Positions 10,401-17,807 of a stretch of 64,000 nucleotides of DNA are shown piece by piece. Location: assembly GCF_900109755.1 (NCBI RefSeq), contig NZ_FOAR01000017.1, positions 61,931 through 125,930 of the forward strand. Reading direction: 5' to 3'. The position numbers and the translations under genes are program-made. The DNA comes from Pseudomonas agarici (GTDB lineage Bacteria > Pseudomonadota > Gammaproteobacteria > Pseudomonadales > Pseudomonadaceae). Every line of letters begins with the position of its first letter. The first letter of the stretch is position 1. The notes beneath the pieces are model-generated. The model saw nothing but the letters and a program-made list of their open reading frames with translations. It did not search any database and had not been told where the DNA came from.

Positions 10401-12425
10401 TAACACTTTTGTACGCGGCCAGACCGGTTCGCTGGTCAACAGTTGCAGTTCCATTTGCAGTTCGTCCAGGGAACTGTCGGCAACGCCGCCGTTTTGCAGG
10501 CGCTGCACCAGGTGCTTGAGATCTCGGTCGAGCTTGAAGCGCGTCACGCTGTCTTCCAGCAGGGCCGGAGGTGGTTCCTGGTCCAGGTGCAGTCGCCGCA
10601 GGACGCCATCGTCGACCCCGCTCAGTTGCATGATCCTGTTCGCGGACACCGGGTCAAGGCTGGCGGCATCCGGTCCCAGTCGGCTAAACAACTGCGGTTG
10701 TTTCCATTGCATGGGCTGCTCGAACTCGTGGAGCCAGGCACCCTTGCCGTTGTGGAAGACCTGTGGGGTATAGGCGTTGGGGTTGCCTGGGTGTTGCAGG
10801 TGGAAGCTGTCGGCGGTGGCGCCGGGCCGGAGCCGGTAGTGGCGTCCGTCGATCGCCAGCCAGGTCTTGCCCTGATGGTGATAGAGCCCCGATGCGCCGG
10901 GTTGCAGTGACGGTCTGTCGGGTAAGGTTTGCTCGTAAGGGCCGAGATCGGGTTTCCATAGCGCCTGGTCACCTTGCGGTGATTTGACGGGCTTGAGCTC
11001 TTCGATGAACGACGAACCTTGGAAATCCACCGTGAGCGCGGCTCCCAATCCTAGCAGTTCGAGGTTCAGCACCACGCCGATAAAGCCGAGCACGGCCTGC
11101 TCTTTCTCGTCATGGTTCCATTGCTCGATGCCGTTGTAGACCTGAACCAACAACTGCGCGGCGACCACCGCCAACATGGGTTCACCGAGTCCGGGCACGA
11201 GAAACAACAGATTGATTGTCCAGTTTAACAATGACTTGAGGCGTGCCAGGCGGGTTTTCTTGTCTTCGTCGCCGGTGGGCACCGCCGTGACGCGAGCGTC
11301 GTCGAATATCTTCACCACTTGCAGGCGACAGAACTCGTGGAACGGTTTTTCGAGCAGTGAGGTTTTTTCCAGCAACAGGTCGGCGTTTACAGCTGGCTGG
11401 CGTTGGCCGGTGGTGGGGTTGAGCGGATTCAGGCGCGCCTCGAGCGCATGGAAGAATGCCGGTTGATCGCGCAGGTGAAGATAACGTTTGAAGAAGGCCT
11501 GATAGGGCTTATTCCTCAGGCGCTCGCGCAGCTCATCATGGAAAGCCTTGACGGACGGGTAGGATTTGAGGGGATGTTGCGGATCGCCCGACAGGTAGAC
11601 CAGGCAGGGAGTATCTGCGGCGCCGACCGAACCGTCGCGTTCGATCAGCATGACACCTTTGAGCAGACAGCCCCGATAGCCGCTGGCATTTGTGAAATCG
11701 AGCAGGGTCAGGTAACTGCACTGTACGGGGCGATTGTCCCAGCGGGGTGTTTGCGCGGGGTCGAGGAGGCTGCGCAGCATCCGGTCGGCCGACAGGTCCA
11801 AGACACCTTTCATCAGGGCGATCTGCGCCTGCACGGCCAATTCGTCGCGCTCGTGCTGCTCGAACAGCGTGTCGAACAACGGGCCCAGATGACGCTCCAG
11901 GTGTTTTTGGTATTGGCCGCCGAGGTCGAGCCGGCGACACAGGGCGGCGAAGTCCGGGGGCGTGATGGGGCGTTTTAGGAGGCCGCCGGTCTTACGCAGG
12001 ATGGCCGAACCACGGTCGAAACCGAATTGACCGGTTTCGCTGATTGCGAAGTTTTGCAGGGCGACTTGCAACAGGCTTTGCACGATAACGGTTTCCTGGC
12101 GCGGTTGGCCGAGGGTCGCGGCGGCCAGGATATGCACATGCTTGAGCCGGTCATAGTGAATATCCAGACCGGGGCCATAGCGCTCGTCCAGAGCGCGGGA
12201 CAGCAACGGGGCGGCAAACGCCTTGACGCTCTTGAAGCCCGTCAGCAAGCGTGCCAGTGCGGTCTTGGAGGTCTGGCTCAGTCTGACCCGCGCGGCGAAT
12301 TCCCGGCGCTGTTCGAGAGAGGCCTGGGTCAGCCAGGACGGCAGTCGGCTGATGATTACACGATGGTTTCTGGTCGATCGCGGCGGTAATGAAGGGGAGT
12401 GAAGCGGGCGTTGCTCGGTGCTCAT
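7458..12425 (-). CDS. Giant LRR / NEL-type E3 ubiquitin ligase toxin-like protein, copy 2
   Basis: 1,655 residues, alignable end to end with copy 1: the same head (LDERYGPGLDIH), the same hydrophobic segment (LLFLVPGLGEPML), long shared blocks in the middle (RTVSLRRKLAAQA against RTVALRQKLATQA), leucine-rich repeats (LTHINLSGNRI, LTRLDLRSNRL), an acidic linker (SDSDPDADLSSDDE) and the NEL domain. The CxD cysteine is Cys1417 in TDACADGI. Copies 1 and 2 look like a fairly recent tandem duplication, including their upstream spacer. No signal peptide. The likely role is a eukaryote-directed ubiquitin ligase; whether it is secreted cannot be seen. Start MSTEQRPLHS at 12425. Confidence 0.85.
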   Translation of the reverse strand: MSTEQRPLHSPSLPPRSTRNHRVIISRLPSWLTQASLEQRREFAARVRLSQTSKTALARLLTGFKSVKAFAAPLLSRALDERYGPGLDIHYDRLKHVHILAAATLGQPRQETVIVQSLLQVALQNFAISETGQFGFDRGSAILRKTGGLLKRPITPPDFAALCRRLDLGGQYQKHLERHLGPLFDTLFEQHERDELAVQAQIALMKGVLDLSADRMLRSLLDPAQTPRWDNRPVQCSYLTLLDFTNASGYRGCLLKGVMLIERDGSVGAADTPCLVYLSGDPQHPLKSYPSVKAFHDELRERLRNKPYQAFFKRYLHLRDQPAFFHALEARLNPLNPTTGQRQPAVNADLLLEKTSLLEKPFHEFCRLQVVKIFDDARVTAVPTGDEDKKTRLARLKSLLNWTINLLFLVPGLGEPMLAVVAAQLLVQVYNGIEQWNHDEKEQAVLGFIGVVLNLELLGLGAALTVDFQGSSFIEELKPVKSPQGDQALWKPDLGPYEQTLPDRPSLQPGASGLYHHQGKTWLAIDGRHYRLRPGATADSFHLQHPGNPNAYTPQVFHNGKGAWLHEFEQPMQWKQPQLFSRLGPDAASLDPVSANRIMQLSGVDDGVLRRLHLDQEPPPALLEDSVTRFKLDRDLKHLVQRLQNGGVADSSLDELQMELQLLTSEPVWPRTKVLRLLDHHGAALTEYPAGQAQALPRIDLRWPGLDANQLLRKVLENLDETEIRGLLGEDFGAGPISLDARTVSLRRKLAAQAANRRAALFDSHYRYRTQSRDRAAAVIQRDFPTLSTPIAEELARHANPSELKCLFEARRVPLRVAEEARHYGRNLRLARAWEGLYLDATHNGDSDRLILRLLEKLPGWSNRLRLEIRESSFGGALLDSLGALQAPIRKVLVRNGELYEAYDALGQELHGPDDLYSCVLHALPDAERKALGFPGTHEADRLKQTLLALSLPSRAELEKILGLAPIKPGYVPPMRLADGRIGYPLSGRGVGERLPGTRSARFTELAQSLYPTHSSQAVEAFLALRGLNEGAAVQRLEQLEAEYNTLRTELKAWVYTPPGPPECVQIRGHIARSIKACWRREPFQRATQEGYKLHFVLYDPTMRLPNLSADFSHVSELLMSLAHPDIALGLNTFLSRFPQLNRLYISGGALAEIPPALGSMTRLTHINLSGNRIVLSPETATLLSGLTHLRELTLAGNTTLGRSPDLSRMLELIRIDLGNTGLTAWPTGYERLPALTRLDLRSNRLTTIPDSVLDTSDEGQRIARALNLYGNPIESDYLEDASEYHALTDIDFGLDLPSDSDPDADLSSDDEPAHSPLGSPGPASRDERPWLPGLDGSEQEDFRNDWLQLASEEPITQSEAFFRVIGDLEESADYGDETARTSLIDKVRRMVRAAMRDTKVREQLFAKANSPQTDACADGIAVAFSDMGFDVLLHEAYAEPDVLQIEAKLLRLARGKSRLDRVNAQARILINKRKAMGRHPDEAEIYLAYRIGLAERLELPWQASKMLYGDIAGINQAQLYEAYQAILDQERQPMDVVGQIVKQEFWKEYLDIQYLQELSEKEALRNYKGSALLDLQAAQERWFNNGNLSADEKTALQTSMKALADILGQSEQQVFAQAMTDAEYLALYESIGRETTDEMERLTQQALGEHGLSS

Positions 12426-12481
12426 GATGGGTGTTTTTTCTGTGGGTGGGCCCTTCAGCTTAGCCGCGATATCTTCCGATA

Positions 12482-12503
12482 AAAGCTCAAAAAGTTGAGC
12501 TTT
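12482..12503 (-). promoter_or_regulatory. Dyad conserved upstream of NEL copy 2
   Basis: AAAGCTCAA, AAAG spacer, TTGAGCTTT: a perfect 9-base inverted repeat about 57 bases before the copy 2 start, extended outward by GAT/ATC with one bulged A. It is the counterpart of the dyad at 7179-7198. Conservation in otherwise drifting spacer suggests an operator. Confidence 0.45.
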
Positions 12504-12574
12504 ATCAAATGGTTGGAATCATCAATCCGAATGCCGAAAACAGCCGGCTATGGACCGCCGGCAGTGTCTTTGTG

Positions 12575-15500
12575 TTAGCGCCCAGCGGATGTTTGGGCTG
12601 GCTCCTGCGCGATCCATCGCTGCAGGCGTTGCTCGGTCAATTGTTCCAGCGTATCGGTGTACTGCCTGGCGATGTCGGCTGACAGGCTCAGGTAGGTGCT
12701 GTCCGTCAGGGCGCTGGCGAAGACTTCGGTTTCTGTCAGCCCCAGTGTCCGCGCCGACTGCCTGATCGTGGCGGCCAGCTCGGTTTTCTGCTCAGTATCC
12801 AGCGCTTTGCCGCCGAACCACTCGCGCTGTGCACTCAGCAAGTCGTCGAGCGCGCCGATCATGTTGTCGCGCTGCTCCCGCGACGCCTTGAGCGGCTCCT
12901 CGGTAAAGCGCTTTTCCAGATAGTCCTTCCAGAAAGGCTGTTTGGCCAAACTCCTGGACATCTCACCTGGTTGAGCCTCCTGCTCCAGGATTGCTTGATA
13001 GGCTTCGTCCAGTGTTTCGCTCTTCACCCCGGCAATGTCGGCGTGGTTCATTTTCCTGGCTTGCCAGGGCAGCTCGAGCCTCTGCGCCAGGCCGATGCGA
13101 AAGGCCAGGTAGACCTCTGCTTCATCCGGGGTCAAACCGCTGGCCTTGCGGGTGTCGATCAGGCGCCGCGCCTGCCGATTCACCTGGTCCAGGCGCGACT
13201 TGCCGCGAGCCAGTTGCAGCAGCGGGCCTTCACGTGCTTCGAGGGGCAGGGACCTGGCCTCGTACAGCAGGACATCCAAGCCCATGTCGCTGAAGACCAC
13301 GGTGATGCCGTCCTCGCAGGCATCGGGCTCTGGGGCGTTGGCGCGGTTGAACAGGCCCTCGCGCAGTTCGGTATTTTCGCTGGCTGCCCTGACCATGCGC
13401 CAGACACGCTCGGACAATTGCAGACGATGCTCGAGGCTGTGATAGTCGGCGGAGTACTTAAGGTCTTCCAACACTTTGAAAAAGGCCTCGGAATCCTCGA
13501 TATCATCGCTGGCCAACCGCAGCCACAGGTCGCGTCGGGCTTGCTGTTCGGACCTGGTCAGCCCTTCGAGCCAGGGTGTGCTGTCGCGCGGGACAGGCGA
13601 GGGTGTGCCCCAGCGACTGTGCCGTGAGCTGGCTCGCGATTGCGGGCGCGAACTGCCGCTCCACTCCGACGGGTCGTCGCTCTCCACCAGCACGTCGAGT
13701 CCCAGGTCAAGACCGGTCTGTTGCCGGTAGCTTTCCACCCGTTGGCGTAGCGCCGGGGGGATCGGATTGCCTTCCAGATTGATCGCCCGGTTGAGGCGTT
13801 GGCGTTGCTCGTCGACGGCGAAGACTTCGTCGGGAATGCTGCTGATCCGATTATCGCTGAGGTCGAGGGTGCGCAGACCAGGCAGTTGCTCGTAACCCCG
13901 TGGCCATTGGCGCAGGCCGGTGTTGCGTAGGTGCAAGTGGGACAATCGGGTCAGCGGACTGAGGTCGGGTAACATGGACAGGGTGCTGTTGTTTTCCAGG
14001 ATGAGGACTTCCAACTGGGTCAGATGGGTCAACGGAGCACCGGTAACGGGCGTGATGACGATCTGGTTGGCCTTGAGGTCCAGGTGCTTGAGCGTCGTCA
14101 GTCGTGCCAGGGCGGAGGGCAAGCGAGTCAGGATATTGCGGCTCATGTCCAGGCGTTGCAGACGGGGAAAAGTATCGAGGAAGCTGTCCAGTTCAGCGGA
14201 GGGCAGCAGCGCCAGCCCCCGCAGGTGCATTTCGGTGACATGATTGAAGTTGGCCGAGAGCCTTGGCAGGTTTTCCAGCGGATAGCCGGTCAGACTCAGT
14301 TGGCGACCGCCGATGGGCAGGCCGCTGGCGTCGGTCGCCAGATCGGTTTCATGGCGCCAGCAGCGTCTGATCTGCAGGGCCAGGCGCAGCCTGCCACGGG
14401 CATCGACAGAGGTTTGGGGGTCGCCGACCCAGGCATCGAGTTCATCTTCGAGGGTGGCGTATTCCAGTTCCAGCTTCCGCAGTTTTTCGATACCCGCGCC
14501 CAGACTCATGTCTCTCAGGCCGTGCAAGGTTTCCACTTCCGAGAGTCGCAGGGTCGGATACAGCGCCTGGGCGAGACGGTTGAATTCGAACGAACGTACT
14601 GCCCGGCCCGCGCCGCGCCCGCTGAGTCCATAGGCCAACTGATCGTTGGCCAGGCGCATCGGTGAGATGAAGTCCGGCCTGATGGGGGGCATGCCCAAAC
14701 GCTGACGTAACGTCTCGCGGGGTAGGGGCGGTAGGTCGAGCAGCGCCTGCCTGAACCGTGCGCCCTGGCCGACATGGGGCAAGCCCAGGGCCGCCCGCTC
14801 GGCGTCCGGCAGCGCATGCAGCAGCGCCGCATACAGGTCGTCCGGGCCATGCAGTTCCTGGTCCAGGGCGTCGCGGGCCGCATAACGGTCGCCCTCCCTG
14901 ATCACTACCTTGCGCGAAGCGGCCTGCTTGGGGCCGATGCTGTCCAGCAATGGTCCGTTGAAGGCACCGTCGCGGATTTCGATGCGCACGCCGCTCGACC
15001 AGCCCGGCAGTCTCTCCAGCATCGGTAGGACGACCCGATAGGCCTCGGCCTGACTGATCGAGTCGAGATAAACCTGTTCATAAGCGCGGGCCAGGCGGAT
15101 GTTTTGCACGTAGAGGCGAGCCTCCTCGGCTAGCCGCAGCGGCACCGTCCCCGCCGCCAGTCGCTGTAATTCGACATTGTTGGCCTGGCTCACCAATTCC
15201 CTGGCCACCAGGCTGGGCAGCGAAGAAAAGTCTCGTTGGATCACCGCCACGGCCGGCGACGGGTCGACGGAGTGGGTGCGATACTCATAGTGAGAGGCAA
15301 ACAGGCTTTCGCGCCGCTGGACGGCTTCCCTGGCCAGTATTCGGCGCAGTTGGGCGGTACGCGCCTCCAGGCTGATCGGCCCTTGCCCGAACTCTTCGTC
15401 GAGCAGGGTACGGATCTCGCGTTCCGAGAGGCGGGTGAGCACGGTCCTGAGCAGATCATGGGTGCGCAGATCGTCCCAGGTGGCGTCTATGCGCGTCACC

Positions 15501-16912
15501 CGGGGATCCAGGTTGGGGGGATATTCGGTCAGCGTGGCTTTTTGTCTGTCCAGCAGGCGCAATACTTTCGAGGCGGGCCAGACCGGTCGGTGAGTTAACA
15601 GTTGCAGTGTCATATGCAGTTCGTCGCGTGAATACCCTAGCGCTTCTCCGCTCCGCAGGCGGCTGGCCAGGCGGCGGATGTCCTGGTCGAGCCTGAAACG
15701 CAGCAGGGTGTCTTGTAGCAGCGCTGGCGGCGGCATGTGGTTGACATGCAGTTGGCGCAGCACGTCGCCGTTGATTGCGCTGATATGCATGACACGCCGT
15801 GCGGAACTCGCATCGAGGGCGGCGGCATCTGACCCCAGGCGTGAAAATGCGTGCAGGTCGTCCCAGGCCAACGGTTGCTCGAATTCGTGGGCCCAGCCGC
15901 CGCTGCCGTTGTGTCTGAAGGTCGGAGTATAGGCATCGGGGTTATGCGGATGCCGGGCACGATAACGCCAGGACGATGGGTCCGGCTTGAGCTCGTAGTA
16001 TTTGTCGTCGATCGGCAGGTAGGTGCGACCTTGATGGTGATACAGGCCGGTGGCATCGGGTTCCAGCGTCCTGGGCAGAACAATTTTGTGCTCGAAGGGC
16101 GCTATATCCGGATTGAACAGGCGTATATCGCCATTGGGCAGCCTCACCGGGCGCAGCCCATCGGCAAAACTGGCGCTGGCGATTGCGGCGTTCTCGGCGG
16201 CGGCGGCAGACGCCCCGGCGGCTCCCAGCGCGGCGATCAGCGCGACGTTTTGCAATACGCCGGTCAGGTAGGCCCAGGCGTGTTGTTTGTCCCCCACGGC
16301 AAAGCTGTCAATCGTGTGGAAAATACTGTTGCCCAGTTGTACCGCGATCACCCCCAGCATCATTTCCCCCAGCCCCGGCACAATGAACGCCGCGACGTTG
16401 AGGACATTGAGGGCAATATTGAGATAGTGCTGCAGGTGCGCCGTGAGGCTTTGCCGGTCCTTGTCCGCCGTGGGTACCGCGATAAACAGCGCATCGTCGA
16501 AGAAGGTCTCGACCTTCTGCTGGTAGCGTTGGCGAAACAGATAGCTGCCGATCAATTCACCGGCCAGGTCGAGGTTGGCCCGTGGGTCGGGCGTCGGCTG
16601 ATAGAAGTAGCCGTTCCAACGCTTGGGATCGAGGCGCGCGTACAACCTGTCGATGAATCTTGCCCGCTCGCGCTGAGGAATGAAGCGGACAAAGAACTTC
16701 AGGTAATCGAGTGTTCGTAGCTTCTCTCTCAGGTGATCTTCGAAAGCGGCGCGGGACGGGTATTGCCTGACCGGATGGAAAGGATCGCCCGGTATATAGA
16801 CGACCCAGCTGCGGGCGTGGTCATCGGTACGTACAATCAGAATGTCGATGAGCGGGATCCTGAGCAAACTCAAGCTGAAACAGCGTTGCGGGTGCCCGGC
16901 GGGCACCGGCAC
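12575..16912 (-). CDS. Giant LRR / NEL-type E3 ubiquitin ligase, copy 3, C-terminal 1,445 residues (after frameshift)
   Basis: Main part of the third and most divergent NEL gene. It begins in a new frame at 16912 and continues the head (VVYIPGDPFHPVRQYPS), then a hydrophobic segment (AAFIVPGLGEMMLG), the middle region, leucine-rich repeats (LKHLDLKANQI, LRTLDLSDNRI) and a NEL domain with intact CxD motif (PDACEDGI, Cys1199 of this part, about 1467 of a joined 1,713-residue protein). A GTG is present at the frame entry but no clear ribosome binding site was seen, so independent initiation looks unlikely. The reading frame downstream is long and undamaged, which argues against old decay. It joins the reading frame at 16870-17715 by a -1 shift. 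Confidence 0.75.
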   Translation of the reverse strand: MPVPAGHPQRCFSLSLLRIPLIDILIVRTDDHARSWVVYIPGDPFHPVRQYPSRAAFEDHLREKLRTLDYLKFFVRFIPQRERARFIDRLYARLDPKRWNGYFYQPTPDPRANLDLAGELIGSYLFRQRYQQKVETFFDDALFIAVPTADKDRQSLTAHLQHYLNIALNVLNVAAFIVPGLGEMMLGVIAVQLGNSIFHTIDSFAVGDKQHAWAYLTGVLQNVALIAALGAAGASAAAAENAAIASASFADGLRPVRLPNGDIRLFNPDIAPFEHKIVLPRTLEPDATGLYHHQGRTYLPIDDKYYELKPDPSSWRYRARHPHNPDAYTPTFRHNGSGGWAHEFEQPLAWDDLHAFSRLGSDAAALDASSARRVMHISAINGDVLRQLHVNHMPPPALLQDTLLRFRLDQDIRRLASRLRSGEALGYSRDELHMTLQLLTHRPVWPASKVLRLLDRQKATLTEYPPNLDPRVTRIDATWDDLRTHDLLRTVLTRLSEREIRTLLDEEFGQGPISLEARTAQLRRILAREAVQRRESLFASHYEYRTHSVDPSPAVAVIQRDFSSLPSLVARELVSQANNVELQRLAAGTVPLRLAEEARLYVQNIRLARAYEQVYLDSISQAEAYRVVLPMLERLPGWSSGVRIEIRDGAFNGPLLDSIGPKQAASRKVVIREGDRYAARDALDQELHGPDDLYAALLHALPDAERAALGLPHVGQGARFRQALLDLPPLPRETLRQRLGMPPIRPDFISPMRLANDQLAYGLSGRGAGRAVRSFEFNRLAQALYPTLRLSEVETLHGLRDMSLGAGIEKLRKLELEYATLEDELDAWVGDPQTSVDARGRLRLALQIRRCWRHETDLATDASGLPIGGRQLSLTGYPLENLPRLSANFNHVTEMHLRGLALLPSAELDSFLDTFPRLQRLDMSRNILTRLPSALARLTTLKHLDLKANQIVITPVTGAPLTHLTQLEVLILENNSTLSMLPDLSPLTRLSHLHLRNTGLRQWPRGYEQLPGLRTLDLSDNRISSIPDEVFAVDEQRQRLNRAINLEGNPIPPALRQRVESYRQQTGLDLGLDVLVESDDPSEWSGSSRPQSRASSRHSRWGTPSPVPRDSTPWLEGLTRSEQQARRDLWLRLASDDIEDSEAFFKVLEDLKYSADYHSLEHRLQLSERVWRMVRAASENTELREGLFNRANAPEPDACEDGITVVFSDMGLDVLLYEARSLPLEAREGPLLQLARGKSRLDQVNRQARRLIDTRKASGLTPDEAEVYLAFRIGLAQRLELPWQARKMNHADIAGVKSETLDEAYQAILEQEAQPGEMSRSLAKQPFWKDYLEKRFTEEPLKASREQRDNMIGALDDLLSAQREWFGGKALDTEQKTELAATIRQSARTLGLTETEVFASALTDSTYLSLSADIARQYTDTLEQLTEQRLQRWIAQEPAQTSAGR

Positions 16913-17715
16913 TTTTTGCCTTTGGCTATCTCAAGCATCAAGCGATAGGCCGTCGGGTCCAGATGGGAGCGCAGGAAGGCGATATGGACCTGAGTTTCCA
17001 GCGCATAGGCGTCATGAAGTGAAAAATGGCTGCGAACACGGTGCTGTGCTTCCAGGGGCGACTGTCCCGCCTTGGCGCCTGGAAAGAACACCTCATCGAG
17101 GTGTTTCTGGTACTGCCCGCCCAGGTCGAGCCGGCGACTCAGGGCGGCAAACCTGGTTGGTGAGATGGCCAGGAGTGTCGGGTTCGGCTGATTGACCGGG
17201 TTTTCGCTGTAGATCCCCGCTGCGGTTCCCGGTTCGTCCAGCCCGCCTTCCCGGGTTTGCGCAACCTCGTAGTTATGCAGGGCCGCGTGCAGCAGATTGG
17301 AGACGTATGAGCGGATATTGCCCGCAATGCCATGGGTGGGGTGATAAAGGAATGTCTGCTTGGCATCTAGCGTGAGCCCGAACTCATCCTTGAGCGCCTG
17401 CTCCAGCAGCGGCTTGGCGAAGGACTCGACCGTGCTCAGAGTGCGTAGCACGGTCTGGACCTTGCGCTGGTAATGCAGGCAGGCGGTGTAGCTTTGATGC
17501 AGGTGTGTGAGGACATCGGGTGCGGTTTTCAGGGCGGGCAGCTCGCCCAGCGCCCGTTGGCCCAGCGCCCGGTGCGTTGAGGCATCAGCCTGGACCAGCC
17601 ACTCGGGGAACTGCTTCCTGATGAAGTCGTAGTGGATCCCCCGATGCCCTCGTAGCATGGGGGGAAGAGTGGAGACCGTGGGCAACCCGGTGCCGGCTAG
17701 AGTGGTCGACGTCAT
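16870..17715 (-). CDS. NEL giant protein copy 3, N-terminal 281 residues (before frameshift)
   Basis: Encodes the head seen in copies 1 and 2: HYDFIRKQFPEWLVQAD matches the HRLILKQLPSWLTQA region, PLLEQALKDEFGLTLD matches PLLSKALDEHYGAGLD, and RRLDLGGQYQKHLDEVF matches RRLDLGGQYKRHVEHF. Unshifted translation ends 12 codons after the AAG at 16912-16914 and would give an orphan head domain. A -1 shift at the A5-G run yields the full-length protein. It lies 92 bases after the ADP-ribosyltransferase-like gene and is probably in the same transcript. Confidence 0.75.
   Translation of the reverse strand: MTSTTLAGTGLPTVSTLPPMLRGHRGIHYDFIRKQFPEWLVQADASTHRALGQRALGELPALKTAPDVLTHLHQSYTACLHYQRKVQTVLRTLSTVESFAKPLLEQALKDEFGLTLDAKQTFLYHPTHGIAGNIRSYVSNLLHAALHNYEVAQTREGGLDEPGTAAGIYSENPVNQPNPTLLAISPTRFAALSRRLDLGGQYQKHLDEVFFPGAKAGQSPLEAQHRVRSHFSLHDAYALETQVHIAFLRSHLDPTAYRLMLEIAKGKKCRCPPGTRNAVSA
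16891..16920 (-). other. Frameshift site in NEL copy 3: slippery-like run and hairpin
   Basis: On the coding strand the pre-shift frame reads GGC AAA AAG TGC. Four bases after the AAG is a perfect 7-base-pair GC-rich stem (GGTGCCC, loop GCC, GGGCACC; 16891-16907). A -1 slip on AAAAAG continues as GTG CCG into the long frame. The E. coli dnaX signal is A AAA AAG with a downstream stem; here the first base is C, so the heptamer is imperfect. Loss of one A from an A6 run, or a sequencing error, gives the same picture. Confidence 0.5.
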
Positions 17716-17807
17716 TGTATGAAACCCGATTCGTTATTCGAATGGGCCAGCGTATGCGTTGCCTTACCTGGAATTGCGGTAGCTATTCATGCGATCAAGC
17801 CGTGTAC

